A stretch of DNA of 64,000 nucleotides from Chloracidobacterium sp. (GCA_016712045.1 JADJRV010000024.1:1-64000), one strand, 5' to 3'. Shown: positions 37,728-47,591, counted from the stretch's first letter. Made by a program: numbers and translations. Notes: generated from the letters alone by a model not told the origin.

Positions 37728-38299
37728 ATCGTTTCCTTGCCCGGTTTGCCGTAAAAGCGGGCAAATTCTTGTCTGGCACGTGCTACAAATGTGCCGATGC
37801 TCGACTCGTTAAGGTCGAGGCTGGTGGCGATCTCTTTGTAAGAGAGGCCCTGTTGTTTCAATATCAAGCAGCTCCTGAGCGGCTCTTTTACCCGGTTTAG
37901 CGCCCGGTGTATCTCGCTAACGCCCGCAGATTCCTCATACTCGATCTCGACCGACGGGGCGTGCGTTGTGCCTGATTCTTTGACGTAATTATCGTCTCTC
38001 GTGTTCGCCCTAATATTTCCGCGAACAGTATTCTTTGCAACATTTATCGCCACCCTGATGAGCCAGGGGCGGAGCATTTCTTCGGTAGTGATCGAATCGA
38101 GATTTTTGTAGAGGCGGAGATAGGTTTCCTGCACGACATCTTCGGCAACGGCGGCGTCCTGCACCACCGACCGGGCGGCGCGAAAGACGGTTCGGTGATG
38201 AAGCGCGAACGCCTCTTCAAACTCGATCTTACCTGTCGCTGCCGTCGCCGCTGTTTGCTCGGACATTATGTCCACAAATATGTCAGTACTCTCGTTCAT
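37724..38299 (-). CDS. ECF-type RNA polymerase sigma factor
   Basis: Region 2 reads FEEAFALHHRTVFRAARSVVQDAAVAEDVVQETYLRLYKNL with the RNAP-binding DVVQETY motif. Region 4 reads ALNRVKEPLRSCLILKQQGLSYKEIATSLDLNESSIGTFVARARQEF, the -35-recognition helix-turn-helix. The start is uncertain: ATGs at 38299 and about 38263, or a GTG at 38323, are all open. The four-base overlap with the zinc anti-sigma gene downstream shows tight co-expression. The regulon is unknown, but the DUF4097 gene after it is a candidate. Confidence 0.9.
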   Translation of the reverse strand: MNESTDIFVDIMSEQTAATAATGKIEFEEAFALHHRTVFRAARSVVQDAAVAEDVVQETYLRLYKNLDSITTEEMLRPWLIRVAINVAKNTVRGNIRANTRDDNYVKESGTTHAPSVEIEYEESAGVSEIHRALNRVKEPLRSCLILKQQGLSYKEIATSLDLNESSIGTFVARARQEFARFYGKPGKETI

Positions 38300-38366
38300 T
38301 ATCAGCATCAAAATGCTCTTCACAGTAGATACACCGCAAAGGTCATGAATTATGACAAGAATAACC

Positions 38367-39791
38367 TTAAAAAGTTAGTTTTTTCAATCGTTGCATGATG
38401 CCGGATGACAGACCGATGGAGCCGCCGGAGGTGACCAAAAAGTAATAGCAGTCATCCGTTTCATTGAGGATACGTTCAAGATCGGTGTGAGGTTCTGTGG
38501 AATTGAAGTTTGGCTCGGCCAATGCGAGCCGTTTGAGCGATTCGTAAAGGTGCGAACGGCCGGTTTCGAGTTCACCCGCATTATTGTCTATCACGAGCTG
38601 AAATGCAGCATTTTCGGCAGCAAAATGAGCGATGATGGACGCCGCAAGGCTCGCTCCGACCTCAAATTGTTCCGAGCTGACGACGGTTTTGCCGCCCTGC
38701 TCGGCGGCGATCTTTTCACGAACGGGCAACTCTTTTGCGGTGTCTTTCACGATCCGCGTGTCAAAGATGACGGTCACCCGTCTTTCGTCCTCGTCAGCGT
38801 ATTCGCGTACGGTCAGATGCATCGTGCGGGCGGTGGCTTTCCAGTCGATGCGGCGAAGATCGTCTTGCGGTTGGTAGTTTCGGAGGGCAAGCAGGTCTTG
38901 CCCGACCCCGCGTCGCCCGACGGAATGTTCACCTGCGTTCATCGGCGTTTGGTCTAATTCGGGCTCAAATGCCTCGATCTTTGGAAAGACGATCAGCTCC
39001 GCCGCCTTTGCCGGCAAACGCCGACGATGCCGAAAAAATCCAAAAGGGAATTTGGTCGAAAGCTCAAAATCTCTGATCGACAGCTTTCCGCGATGCGGAA
39101 AAATATGAGCAGTTTTGACCTCGACCGTCTCTTTGCGGCCGATGTGGACGAAATGACAGAGCGTTCGCCGTATAACCGGAGCTTGTCCAAGCCGCCGGGC
39201 GATCCACGCGGGCAGAATTGCGTCGAGATCATCGGCGGCGATCGAACGCTCACGTTCCTTACCGCGAACCTCTGCAACGACAGAAAACGCTGGGAACAGC
39301 CGCTTGCGGTTGGTTATGCTTACGAGTATCTGTGTCGGCTCACCAGCAAAAATAGTGTCGGGAAACCTCATTTTGATATCGAGCTTTTTCAGGCAAATAC
39401 TGCCCGCAAAAAAACCGACTATCATTGTCGCGATGAGAAACGAAAGCACAATAAACAGCAGATTATTGCCCGTGTTCCACGCCGAAAAACCTACGATCAA
39501 TATCAGCACCAGCATGATCGCCCCGCCCGTCGTAAATTCGAACGGCAGATTCATCTGCGACGCTTCGCGGCCCGCATTTCTAACAAGCGGCGGCACGATG
39601 AACACTAAGATCAGCAGAACAAAAACAAGCGAGGACCCGGCCGAGATACCGGCAAGTTGGATGTTGCCGGTCTGATGAGCGTAAAGCGTCACACCTGCCA
39701 GCGCGAGCCCGCCGATAACGACAAGCACGCCAAGAGCGGCATTTCGCAGATCGCGAAAGCTAAAAAGCTGGCTGGCGAGTCTTAGGTTCAT
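38367..39791 (-). CDS. DUF58 domain membrane protein
   Basis: A 474-residue protein with three or four N-terminal membrane helices (AALGVLVVIGGLALAGVTLYA, SSLVFVLLILVFIVPPLV, IMLVLILIVGFSAW, NLLFIVLSFLIATMIVGFF). It ends in a DUF58/VWA-like region with the signature GVGQDLLALRNYQPQDDLRRIDWKATAR. DUF58 proteins regularly pair with MoxR ATPases, as here (39880-40878), and are thought to act with them in assembling or activating protein complexes. Client unknown. Confidence 0.88.
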   Translation of the reverse strand: MNLRLASQLFSFRDLRNAALGVLVVIGGLALAGVTLYAHQTGNIQLAGISAGSSLVFVLLILVFIVPPLVRNAGREASQMNLPFEFTTGGAIMLVLILIVGFSAWNTGNNLLFIVLSFLIATMIVGFFAGSICLKKLDIKMRFPDTIFAGEPTQILVSITNRKRLFPAFSVVAEVRGKERERSIAADDLDAILPAWIARRLGQAPVIRRTLCHFVHIGRKETVEVKTAHIFPHRGKLSIRDFELSTKFPFGFFRHRRRLPAKAAELIVFPKIEAFEPELDQTPMNAGEHSVGRRGVGQDLLALRNYQPQDDLRRIDWKATARTMHLTVREYADEDERRVTVIFDTRIVKDTAKELPVREKIAAEQGGKTVVSSEQFEVGASLAASIIAHFAAENAAFQLVIDNNAGELETGRSHLYESLKRLALAEPNFNSTEPHTDLERILNETDDCYYFLVTSGGSIGLSSGIMQRLKKLTF

Positions 39792-39804
39792 TTATTAGGA
39801 TTTG

Positions 39805-39872
39805 CCCGCGAAATACACGAAAAATACGAAAGTAAAAGAACTCTTTTTAGTGCTTTTCGTGTGTTTCGTGGG
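39805..39872. repeat. Palindromic nonamer array, CACGAAA type
   Basis: The left arm has 9-base units CCCGCGAAA, TACACGAAA and AATACGAAA. The right arm mirrors them as TTTCGTGTG and TTTCGTGGG, with a 5-base register slip at the centre. It lies in the 88-base gap between MoxR and DUF58 genes and resembles the array at 2771. Confidence 0.85.
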
Positions 39873-39879
39873 CCAATTC

Positions 39880-40878
39880 TTAGATCGGGACGCTTACTTG
39901 TTGCAAGATGTCTTGTAATATCTGCTCGGCTTCACGTGTGCGATGGCGGAGATTTGCCCCACGCGAAGCGACGATCAGGCGATGGGCGAAGCACGGCATT
40001 ACGAGGCGTTTGATATCGTCGGCGATGCAATAATCGCGGCCCTCGATAAAGGCGAGTGCCTGTGCCGAACGAAACAACGCGAGCGAACCACGTGGGCTGA
40101 TGCCAAGCTCGACCATTTCGTGTTTGCGCGTCAGATCGACGATCTGGAGCAGGTAATCGAGGAGCGCATCGTCAAACCGTACGTCGGCGACAAGTGCTTG
40201 TATCTCAAGCAGTTCGGCCTGTGACATAACGGCCTGGACAGTGGTAAGCGGGTCGGCGGATTCGCGGTCGCGTAGGATGCTGCGTTCGTCGTCGAGCGCC
40301 GGATAGCCAATGTGCAGCCGCAGCATAAAACGGTCCAGCTGCGACTCCGGCAGCGGATAAGTGCCGTGATGCTCGGAAGGATTTTGCGTAGCGACGACCA
40401 TAAACGGCCTCGGCAAACGCCGCGTAACGCCCTCGACCGTAACCTGTTCCTCGGCCATTGCTTCGAGCAGAGCCGATTGCGTCTTTGGCGTCGCACGGTT
40501 TATCTCATCAGCGAGCACGATATTCGAAAAGATCGGCCCCGCTTTCCACTCAAAATCACCGCTCTTTTGGTTAAAAACGGACAAGCCCAGCATATCGGAC
40601 GGCAGCAGATCGGACGTAAATTGAATTCGATGAAACGACATCTCGAGTGCTCGTGCCAGAGCGTTTGCAAGGGTTGTTTTGCCTATACCGGGTACGTCCT
40701 CGATCAGCAAATGTCCCTTAGCAAGCACGGCGATCAGAGCAAATTTGACCGTTTCGGATTTGCCCTTAATGACGCTTTCGACGGCCGCTTGTAGTTCGGC
40801 GATCTTGCCCGAAACATTGGTCCTCAAGACAATATCCTTACCCGCATTTTCAGTTTCTGTGACGATCCAATCTCTCAT
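39880..40878 (-). CDS. MoxR-family AAA+ ATPase
   Basis: A 332-residue AAA ATPase of the MoxR family. Walker A is EDVPGIGKTTLANALA, Walker B region is VLADEINRATPKTQSALLEAM, sensor 1 is FMVVATQNPSEHHGTYPLPESQLDRF. The C-terminal lid is also typical (LGISPRGSLALFRSAQALAFIEGRDY). It probably works with the DUF58 protein encoded downstream as a chaperone-like pair. Start at 40876-40878. Confidence 0.93.
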   Translation of the reverse strand: MRDWIVTETENAGKDIVLRTNVSGKIAELQAAVESVIKGKSETVKFALIAVLAKGHLLIEDVPGIGKTTLANALARALEMSFHRIQFTSDLLPSDMLGLSVFNQKSGDFEWKAGPIFSNIVLADEINRATPKTQSALLEAMAEEQVTVEGVTRRLPRPFMVVATQNPSEHHGTYPLPESQLDRFMLRLHIGYPALDDERSILRDRESADPLTTVQAVMSQAELLEIQALVADVRFDDALLDYLLQIVDLTRKHEMVELGISPRGSLALFRSAQALAFIEGRDYCIADDIKRLVMPCFAHRLIVASRGANLRHRTREAEQILQDILQQVSVPI

Positions 40879-41079
40879 TCAACTCTCACGCGGCGTTTCG
40901 CACCGCAAATTTATTCTACCCGATAACAAACCACCGACGCACAAAAAAGTTGCATCAATTAGCTACGGCTAAAACCCGAACTCCAAACAATAATTGAATT
41001 TCGCCGCAAAACCATCTAAACTTTTGAAACTTAATCAATATCTTTTCGTGTTGAAAACGGGAAAGGTGTAAGCATTTAT

Positions 41080-41559
41080 ATGAACAATCTCAGATCACGT
41101 TTTAAAGACCAAAGCGGATTTAATCTTATCGAGTTAATGATCGTCATCGCGATCATCGGCCTGCTGATCGGCGTCGGCACGATCGCGTGGCAGGCGGTCA
41201 TCCGTTCGGGTAACGAAACTGCCGCTGCTCAATCGGTCGACAACATCCGAAAGTTTCAGGCCCAATACGCATCTCGAAACAAGGGCAGCTTTGCGACGTT
41301 TGATGAGCTGATCGCAAAGGTTAGCCTCGATGAAAAATTTAAGGGCGAAAGCCCGGTTGTAAACGGCTATATCTTTACAATGACCGTCGAACCGGCATCG
41401 GCGACAAAGCCCGGCTTTTATTCGATCGTCGCTGATCCGCAGGTTGCTGACGGCGTCACCGCGACCGGAACGCGGCACTACTATACCGATTCGAGCCTCA
41501 GCACAATAAAGGGTACCGACGAAAACCGCCCCGCCAAGGCGGATGATCCATCGATTTAG
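41080..41559 (+). CDS. Type IV pilin-like / pseudopilin protein
   Basis: A 159-residue protein with the class III signal (MNNLRSRFKDQSG/FNLIELMIVIAIIGLLIG) cleaved before Phe by a prepilin peptidase, with the essential Glu at mature position 5. The globular domain is short and has no cysteines. It could be a minor pilin or a type II secretion pseudopilin. It stands alone, with no assembly genes in the window. The stop codon overlaps the first base of a heptamer repeat array. Confidence 0.86.
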   Translation: MNNLRSRFKDQSGFNLIELMIVIAIIGLLIGVGTIAWQAVIRSGNETAAAQSVDNIRKFQAQYASRNKGSFATFDELIAKVSLDEKFKGESPVVNGYIFTMTVEPASATKPGFYSIVADPQVADGVTATGTRHYYTDSSLSTIKGTDENRPAKADDPSI

Positions 41560-41624
41560 TGGATAGTTGAAAGTGGATAGTTCCTGATTCCTTACTTTCA
41601 ACTATCAGTTATCAACTATCAGTT
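41559..41624. repeat. Palindromic heptamer array (nine units)
   Basis: Nine 7-base units such as GTGGATA and GTTGAAA, mirrored as ACTATCA and ACTTTCA, run without register loss from 41559 to 41621, plus three more bases. It lies between the pilin stop and the tRNA gene, which starts six bases later. Confidence 0.87.
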
Positions 41625-41629
41625 TTTTC

Positions 41630-41704
41630 GCCGTCTTAGCTCAGTGGTAGAGCACTCGCTTCACACGCGATAGGTCACAAGTTCAAATCTTGTAGACGGC
41701 ACCA
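41630..41704 (+). tRNA. tRNA-Val (anticodon CAC), CCA encoded
   Basis: The acceptor stem GCCGTCT pairs perfectly with AGACGGC. The D-stem is GCTC/GAGC, and the T-arm is ACAAG/CTTGT with loop TTCAAAT. The anticodon loop TTCACAC gives anticodon CAC, reading the valine codon GUG. The outermost anticodon-stem pair (27-43) is mismatched. The CCA end is encoded at 41702-41704. Confidence 0.93.
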
Positions 41705-41718
41705 GTTTTTGGATAAGT

Positions 41719-41747
41719 TAGGGACATTTGTGAACGTCCCTATTTTT
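41719..41747 (+). terminator. Terminator after tRNA-Val
   Basis: A 7-bp stem (TAGGGAC with GTCCCTA), a 10-base loop and a run of five T residues follow the tRNA by 14 bases. Confidence 0.8.
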
Positions 41748-41786
41748 ATACCCACTTAAATTCCCAACAAGTATTTTCGTTTTACC

Positions 41787-42428
41787 TCAGTTAAACTGGT
41801 CCTTGGTTGGATTTGTGTTTTCATATTCGATGGCGGTGAGGTAATCATCAGGATTGTTTACATTTAAGAAAAAATGGTCCGCTCCTGGGAGATCTTCATA
41901 CTCGGCAAATCGTAGGAGCCGTGTATTTAGTCGGGTTGCTAGATCTTGCAGCCTCCAATTACCGTCAATTATCATTTTCCGGACCTCGGGTAAACAAATG
42001 CAGACACGGAAAAGTCCACAAAGCGGTTGGATGCGTCCATCGGGCTGCTCTGCGAAAACAGCGTCAGCACTGATGTCCGGCGAGTCTGCGAACTGCTTGA
42101 CGATTGTTGACATTCTAATCAGCAAATCACCGTTTACAAACGGGATATCGCAAGCGAGGATAGCCGCCCATTTAGTTTTTGCGTGAAATAGAGCTGTATA
42201 AAGTCCAATTATGGCACCCCTCGCGTTTGCCCCGACGAGTTCGTCCTCTATTATTGGCAAAGAGGTGATATCGGTTGTTAAGTTACCGACTGCGTATACA
42301 GGATCAGCTATCCGCGACAACTCTGCGGCCGCTCGGTCAATGAGTGTTTTGCCGCCGAGCAGCAAAGTCGGTTTACTCTGACCCATTCGCCGGCTTTCGC
42401 CGCCGGCCAAAACAAAACCGTCGATCAT
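41787..42428 (-). CDS. mobA: Molybdenum cofactor guanylyltransferase
   Basis: Attaches GMP to molybdopterin to make the MGD cofactor used by DMSO-reductase-family enzymes. The 213-residue protein starts with the nucleotidyltransferase motif GFVLAGGESRRMGQSKPTLLLGG, followed by ILACDIPFVNGDLL and a C-terminal HFFLNVNNPDDY. The formate dehydrogenase at 12142 would need this cofactor, though the genes are 30 kb apart. Monocistronic, converging with tRNA-Val. Confidence 0.9.
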   Translation of the reverse strand: MIDGFVLAGGESRRMGQSKPTLLLGGKTLIDRAAAELSRIADPVYAVGNLTTDITSLPIIEDELVGANARGAIIGLYTALFHAKTKWAAILACDIPFVNGDLLIRMSTIVKQFADSPDISADAVFAEQPDGRIQPLCGLFRVCICLPEVRKMIIDGNWRLQDLATRLNTRLLRFAEYEDLPGADHFFLNVNNPDDYLTAIEYENTNPTKDQFN

Positions 42429-42563
42429 AACCTCTTTATTCTAAAAAATGCGTTCATTGTTCTACTTCGTCCATCGTTACCGGCGTAAGTGACTCAAATC
42501 ATATTCGAAAAGCGGTCTTAATGCTAAATTCTAATATTAGACATCGTTGTTGAGAACTAGATC

Positions 42564-42944
42564 ATGAAACTCAGAATTAGAGGAAACACTCTTCGTTTTC
42601 GTTTAGGCCGCTCCGAAGTAGAAGCTTTTGGTCGAACCGGAACTATTGGTGACAAGGTGCAGTTTGGCCTTAAAGAGAAAGAATTTGGTTACTTGCTTGA
42701 AAAGGCGACCGAAAATAGATTTTTGGCCACGTTTACTGACGGAACGATAGTGGTCGGCGTTCCTGCGTCAGAAGCTGATCATTGGGTCAACACGGACGAG
42801 GTTAGCCTTGCCGGAACCTTTATGGCGGACGAACAAACCGAAATCAAGATATTGATCGAAAAGGATTTTGTCTGTCTAAATGCCCACAACGACGAAGATC
42901 AGTCTGACCGATATCCTCATCCCAAAGGCGACGATGCCTGTTGA
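42564..42944 (+). CDS. Hypothetical protein resembling DUF7009
   Basis: A 126-residue soluble protein beginning MKLRIRGNTLRFRLGRSEVEAFGRTG, then KVQFGLKEKEFGYLLEKATENRFLATFTDGTIVVGVP. It ends in a polar tail with several His, Asp and a final Cys. The N-terminal pattern recalls small DUF7009-type proteins found in Acidobacteriota and Bacteroidota. No function is known to me. It is transcribed toward the PLP decarboxylase, 82 bases away. Confidence 0.65.
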   Translation: MKLRIRGNTLRFRLGRSEVEAFGRTGTIGDKVQFGLKEKEFGYLLEKATENRFLATFTDGTIVVGVPASEADHWVNTDEVSLAGTFMADEQTEIKILIEKDFVCLNAHNDEDQSDRYPHPKGDDAC

Positions 42945-43026
42945 CCGCACCAAGATGCGCTTGATGCGATCTTTTCTTTAAAACACTTATCACGGGCCAA
43001 ACGGCTCGGTGTGTCGAACTTGAAAT

Positions 43027-44394
43027 ATGCACAATGTAGATATCGATCTGGTGGAAATGTCGTTGGACGTCATTAAGTCTGCCATTGCCCGAATATCCGA
43101 CACGGATCCGAAGCTCGGTTTTCCCAAGACCGCCGAAGAGCTAAAGGCTCTGGTTGGCGAGACTGTCACGCCCGCGGGCATCGGCGGCGAAAAGGCGTTC
43201 GCGCTTTTTCGCGACGTTCTGGTCAAAGCGAGCGTCTCGATCGACCATCCCCGGCACCTTGCGTTCGTTCCCGCATCGCCGACAAGGGCTGCCGTAATGT
43301 TCGATCTAGTTACGTCGGCAACGAGTGTGCACGGAGCATTTTGGCTTGAGGGGGCAGGGTGTATATTCGCAGAAAATCAGGCAATGGAATGGCTCGTTTC
43401 GTTGACCGGGATGCCGGAAGGGAGTTTCGGTGTTTTTACAAGCGGCGGCACCGAAGCAAACCTTTCGGCAATGGTAACCGCCCGGGAATATTGGCGCAGC
43501 CAAGACGACAGCCGGGCTAACCAGCGAGGCATCGTGATCGCGTCGAACGGGGCACATTCGTCGATCAAGGCTATGGCAAAGGTGATCGATGCCGACGTGC
43601 TTTTAGTTGAAACAGAGGATCGATTTGAGGGTGGCCTGCTTGCCGAAACCATCGCTAGTGTGACGCCGGATGACCGCCAACGTATCTTCGCTGTAATTGC
43701 GACGGGCGGAACCACCAACGCCGGCATTATCGACGATCTCGCCGGCATTGCCGCGGTCTGCGAGACTGAGGACTTATGGTTTCATGTAGACGCGGCATAC
43801 GGAGGGGGTGCATTGGCGGCCCGTTCGGTGCGGCACCTATTTAACGGTATCGAAAAAGCCGACACTGTCACTATCGACCCGCACAAGTGGCTTTTTTCGC
43901 CGTATGATTGTGGTGCGGTCATTTACCGCGACCCCAATCTCGCAAAAAAAGCTCACGGGCAAGAAGGTTCGTATCTGGATATTTTCAGCGACGAAGGGGC
44001 TCGCGGGTTTAATCCCTCGGACTATCAAATACAATTGACCCGCCGCGTACGAGGGTTGCCGCTGTGGTTTTCATTGGCAATGCACGGTACGGACAGGTAC
44101 GAAACGGCTATCGAACGCGGAATTGAGTTGGCACGGATCGCGGGAAAGTTGATCTCAGAAACCGACTATACGGAACTCGTACGCGAGCCCAGCCTTTCGT
44201 GCGTTTTGTTTCGCAGATTGGGATGGTCACCCGAAGACTACAGAGCGTGGACATACGAGAACCATAAGTCTGGATTCGCGCTGGTAGCTCCAACCAAGAC
44301 GAGGGTCGGCGGGGAAACCGTCTCGCGGTTTTGCTTTATCAATCCGGACACAACGGAAAAGGACATCGCGGACATCCTTGCGACGATGGCCTGA
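43027..44394 (+). CDS. Group II PLP-dependent decarboxylase (aromatic amino acid decarboxylase family)
   Basis: A 455-residue PLP enzyme of the AADC/tyrosine-glutamate decarboxylase family. Marks are HPRHLAFVPASPT, the PLP-phosphate-binding FTSGGTEANLSAM, HVDAAYGGGALAA, and the Schiff-base lysine in TIDPHKWLFSPYDCGAVIYRD. Members decarboxylate aromatic amino acids, glutamate or cysteine sulfinate. I cannot name the substrate from sequence, but tryptophan-pathway context in the window makes an aromatic substrate conceivable. The open frame is intact. Confidence 0.85.
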   Translation: MHNVDIDLVEMSLDVIKSAIARISDTDPKLGFPKTAEELKALVGETVTPAGIGGEKAFALFRDVLVKASVSIDHPRHLAFVPASPTRAAVMFDLVTSATSVHGAFWLEGAGCIFAENQAMEWLVSLTGMPEGSFGVFTSGGTEANLSAMVTAREYWRSQDDSRANQRGIVIASNGAHSSIKAMAKVIDADVLLVETEDRFEGGLLAETIASVTPDDRQRIFAVIATGGTTNAGIIDDLAGIAAVCETEDLWFHVDAAYGGGALAARSVRHLFNGIEKADTVTIDPHKWLFSPYDCGAVIYRDPNLAKKAHGQEGSYLDIFSDEGARGFNPSDYQIQLTRRVRGLPLWFSLAMHGTDRYETAIERGIELARIAGKLISETDYTELVREPSLSCVLFRRLGWSPEDYRAWTYENHKSGFALVAPTKTRVGGETVSRFCFINPDTTEKDIADILATMA

Positions 44395-44472
44395 GTCGGC
44401 CTTCATGTGCCAACACGCATCAGTCAGCGTTTTCTCAAAGGCTAGCTAATTGTTGTGATTCCCAGCCGCCTT

Positions 44473-47400
44473 TTATTTCGGAGCCATCATATCTGTGATC
44501 TCTTTCCAAGCGATCTCAGCTTTGGCGAGCGCAGTTGCAGATCTTTGCTTGCGGCGACCGCTTGCGTGCTTGGGGCGACATCCGCGTCCTGAAGCAGGTC
44601 GAGGAGCTGCGTAAATGCACCGCCGAGACGGCCGAGAGCAAAGTCGCTAACGGCGACAGGTGTTCCCGGCTTTTGAGGGGTTCCGTCGTTGAGCAATTTG
44701 ATCTTCGATTCGATCATATCGAGCCGTGCTTTTTGAGCGTCGGTCATCAGAGCAAGCGTCCGGAGTTTAGCGATATCGGCGGAGAATTTCTTTACCGATG
44801 CCGTCATGTCAGCGACACGCTGAATGCCTTTGTAAGCCTGCATCGACAGGTCAAACTGCTGCTTGAGCCCTAGCGGCGTGGTCTTTACCCGCGGGTCCAT
44901 ACGCACCTTGAGCGTCTGGTTAAACGATTTACCGTCGACAGTCAGCTTGACCATATAAAGCCCCGGCATAACCGCCGGCCCTTGCGGGGTCCATGGCGTG
45001 TCGCCGACGATCGCTGAGATCGGCAGGTCATAACTATCCGACGGCGGATTTGCATACATCAGATCCCAAACAAATCGCTGCATACCTGCCTCGTTCTTTA
45101 GCGGCTGAAATGGACGGATCCAATATTCGGGCGGATTCACGCGTTTGAGATTGACGTCTAGCGGTTTGTCTTCGCTCGTAAAACGCCGCACGAGATTACC
45201 CAGCACATCCGTTATCTCAAGCACGATCGGTGTTTTCGCCGGTGACTTTAGATAATAATTGATAACCGCACCGTCGGGCGGATTTTGACCCGCAGGCTCT
45301 TCGGGCGGAAACGGGGTGTCGGTGTGCAGGCTGCGTTTGACGCGGGTTGCGAGTTGCGGTGTAAAAAGCCTCGCGGGTTGCCCTTGTGTCTCTGATCCGA
45401 TCTGCCGGAGCGGCGTAATGTCATCGAGTATCCAAAACGAACGTCCGTGCGTGCCGACGACAAGATCGTCATCTTTGACGACAAGATCACGGATCGACGT
45501 TGCGGGCATATTGAGCCGCAGCGGCTGCCAATTTTCGCCATCGTCGATCGAATAATAGACCGCCTGTTCGGTACCGCAGAATAAAAGTCCCCGGCGTTCC
45601 GGATCTTCGCGAACTGCATTGACGATGCCGCCATTCGGAATGCCGTTGACGATCTCTTTCCAAGTTTTCCCGCCGTCCTTTGTGCGATAAATATGCGGCC
45701 GCAGGTCGTCGAGCCGAAAAGTATTGATCGCCGCGTATGCCGTATTGGCGTCAAAACGCCCGGCGTCGATGAGCGACACTTTTGCCCAAGACTTGAGCCC
45801 TGGAGGCGTCACATTTGCCCACGTTCGGCCGCCGTTTTTTGTGATGTGGATGAGCCCGTCGTCCGTTCCGGCCCAGATAGTATTGATGTCTTTGTACGAT
45901 GGAGCGACGGTGTAAATTACGCCGCGTCGCGGCATCGTGGACATTTCCGGCGTTTTGTAAATGCCGACATTGTCCGGCACATCCCATTTGTCACGCGAGA
46001 GGTCGGGCGAAATGACATCCCAGCTTTGCCCACCGGTCGTCGTTTTGAACAGCACGTTACCCGCGAAATAAAGCGTCCGCTTGTCCACCGGCGAAAATAT
46101 GACCGGAGCCGTTCGCAAATAACGATATTCCCCGCTGCGGATCGCTTCGGGCATGATGTTTTGGACGTGGCCCGTGCGGCGGTCAAAACGCGAAAGTTTG
46201 CCGCCGTAAATTATGTTTGGATCGAGCGGATCAGGCGCAACATAGCCATATTCTTCGACCCCGACAGTCATCCAATCTTTGGCAAGTATCGCACCCGTCG
46301 AGCCCCGCGAAACGACCGCCGCCGAACCGCTTTCCTGCTGCCCACCAAAGACCCAATATGGATACTGGTTGTCGGTGATCACGTGATAAAACTGAGCCGT
46401 CGGCTGGTTGTACCAACTCGACCAACTATCGCCGCCGTTGACCGTGATCGTCGCTCCCTGGTCGGTCGCAAAAAGCATGACGTCGGGCTGCTCGGGGTTG
46501 ATCCAGATGCGGTGATAATCGTCGCCGCCGGGAGCACCTTTGAAACCTGTGAATGTTTTGCCGCCGTCGGTCGATTTGTACGAAGCGACATTTGCGACAA
46601 AGACCGTATTCGGATCTTTTGGATGCACCCGCAACTCCGCAAAATCGCTGCCGCGTCCCCACAAACGCGGATCACCGTTAACGCGTGTCCAGTTTTCCCC
46701 AGCGTCACTCGAGCTGTAAATGCCAGCAAATGCACTTTGTGCGTCGACCGTCGCATACAGCCGTTCATTGTTCGAACGAGATATCGTAAATCCGATTCGT
46801 CCCAAACCCTGCTCGACTGTCGGCAAGCCTTTGGTCAGTTTTTTCCAGGTATTTCCGCCATCGGTTGATTTAAATAAACCGCTTTCTTTACCCTGCCAGG
46901 CACCATTTTCCCACGGCCCTTGACGCCCCGCCCACATATCCGCATATACGACCTTCGGATCTTTCGGGTCGATCTCGACCTGCATTGCACCGGTGTTTTC
47001 GTCCTTATACAGCACACGCTGAAACGAGCTGCCGCCGTCGGTCGAGCTGTAAATACCGCGTTCCTCGTTTGGCCCGTAAGGGTGGCCGAGGACGGCGACG
47101 AACAGGCGGTTTTCGTCCTTAGGGTCGACCGAGATCGAAGCGATCTGCTGGCCTTCGCGTAAGCCCAGATGCTCCCAAGTTTTACCACCGTCACGCGAAC
47201 GATACATCCCGTCGCCGGTCGCAAGATCGGGCCGCTGCAAGCCCTCGCCGCAGCCGACATAGATCACATTCGGATTTGACGGAGCAATGGCGATATCGCC
47301 GATAGAGCCGGTCGGCTGGTCGTCAAAAATGGGTTTCCACGTCCGTCCCGCATCGGTCGTTTTCCAAACACCGCCGTTATTGACGCCGATGTAAAAAACA

Positions 47401-47591
47401 TTTGGCTGCGATGGTATGCCCACCGCGCCGACCGTTCGCCCACCCCGAAACGGCCCGATCATTCGCCATTTCATGCTTTGATAAAGCGATGGATCGATCT
47501 TTTGCGCAGGTGTAAATGAACTAAACGCAAAAAATACGGTTACGGCGGTGAATAGTACAACTCGCGACATCTTGACGGCTAGCTTGCTCAT
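44473..47591 (-). CDS. Second large secreted Vps10/sortilin-type BNR propeller protein
   Basis: About 1040 residues. The ATG at 47589-47591 follows GGAGAG and starts a signal peptide (MSKLAVKMSRVVLFTAVTVFFAF...PAQ). The propeller begins YQSMKWRMIGPFRGGRTVGAVG, with Asp-box repeats TTDAGRTW, SRDGGKTW, STDGGNTW and TKNGGRTW. It closes with HGRSFWILDDITPLRQ, paralogous to the protein encoded at 5578. A C-terminal beta domain and helical tail follow. A one-base shift near 44540 alters the last residues; the repaired tail reads AEIAWKEITDMMAPK and stops at 44473-44475. No catalytic residues recognised. Confidence 0.85.

Noticed and set aside
41630..41704. tRNA as a phage or integrative-element attachment site
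   Set aside because: No integrase gene and no direct repeat of the tRNA 3' end were found in the window.
45693..46868. Long plus-strand open frame (391 codons) opposite the Vps10-like gene
   Set aside because: It is antisense to a clearly conserved propeller protein and has an Arg-rich, unpatterned translation typical of shadow frames in this GC range.
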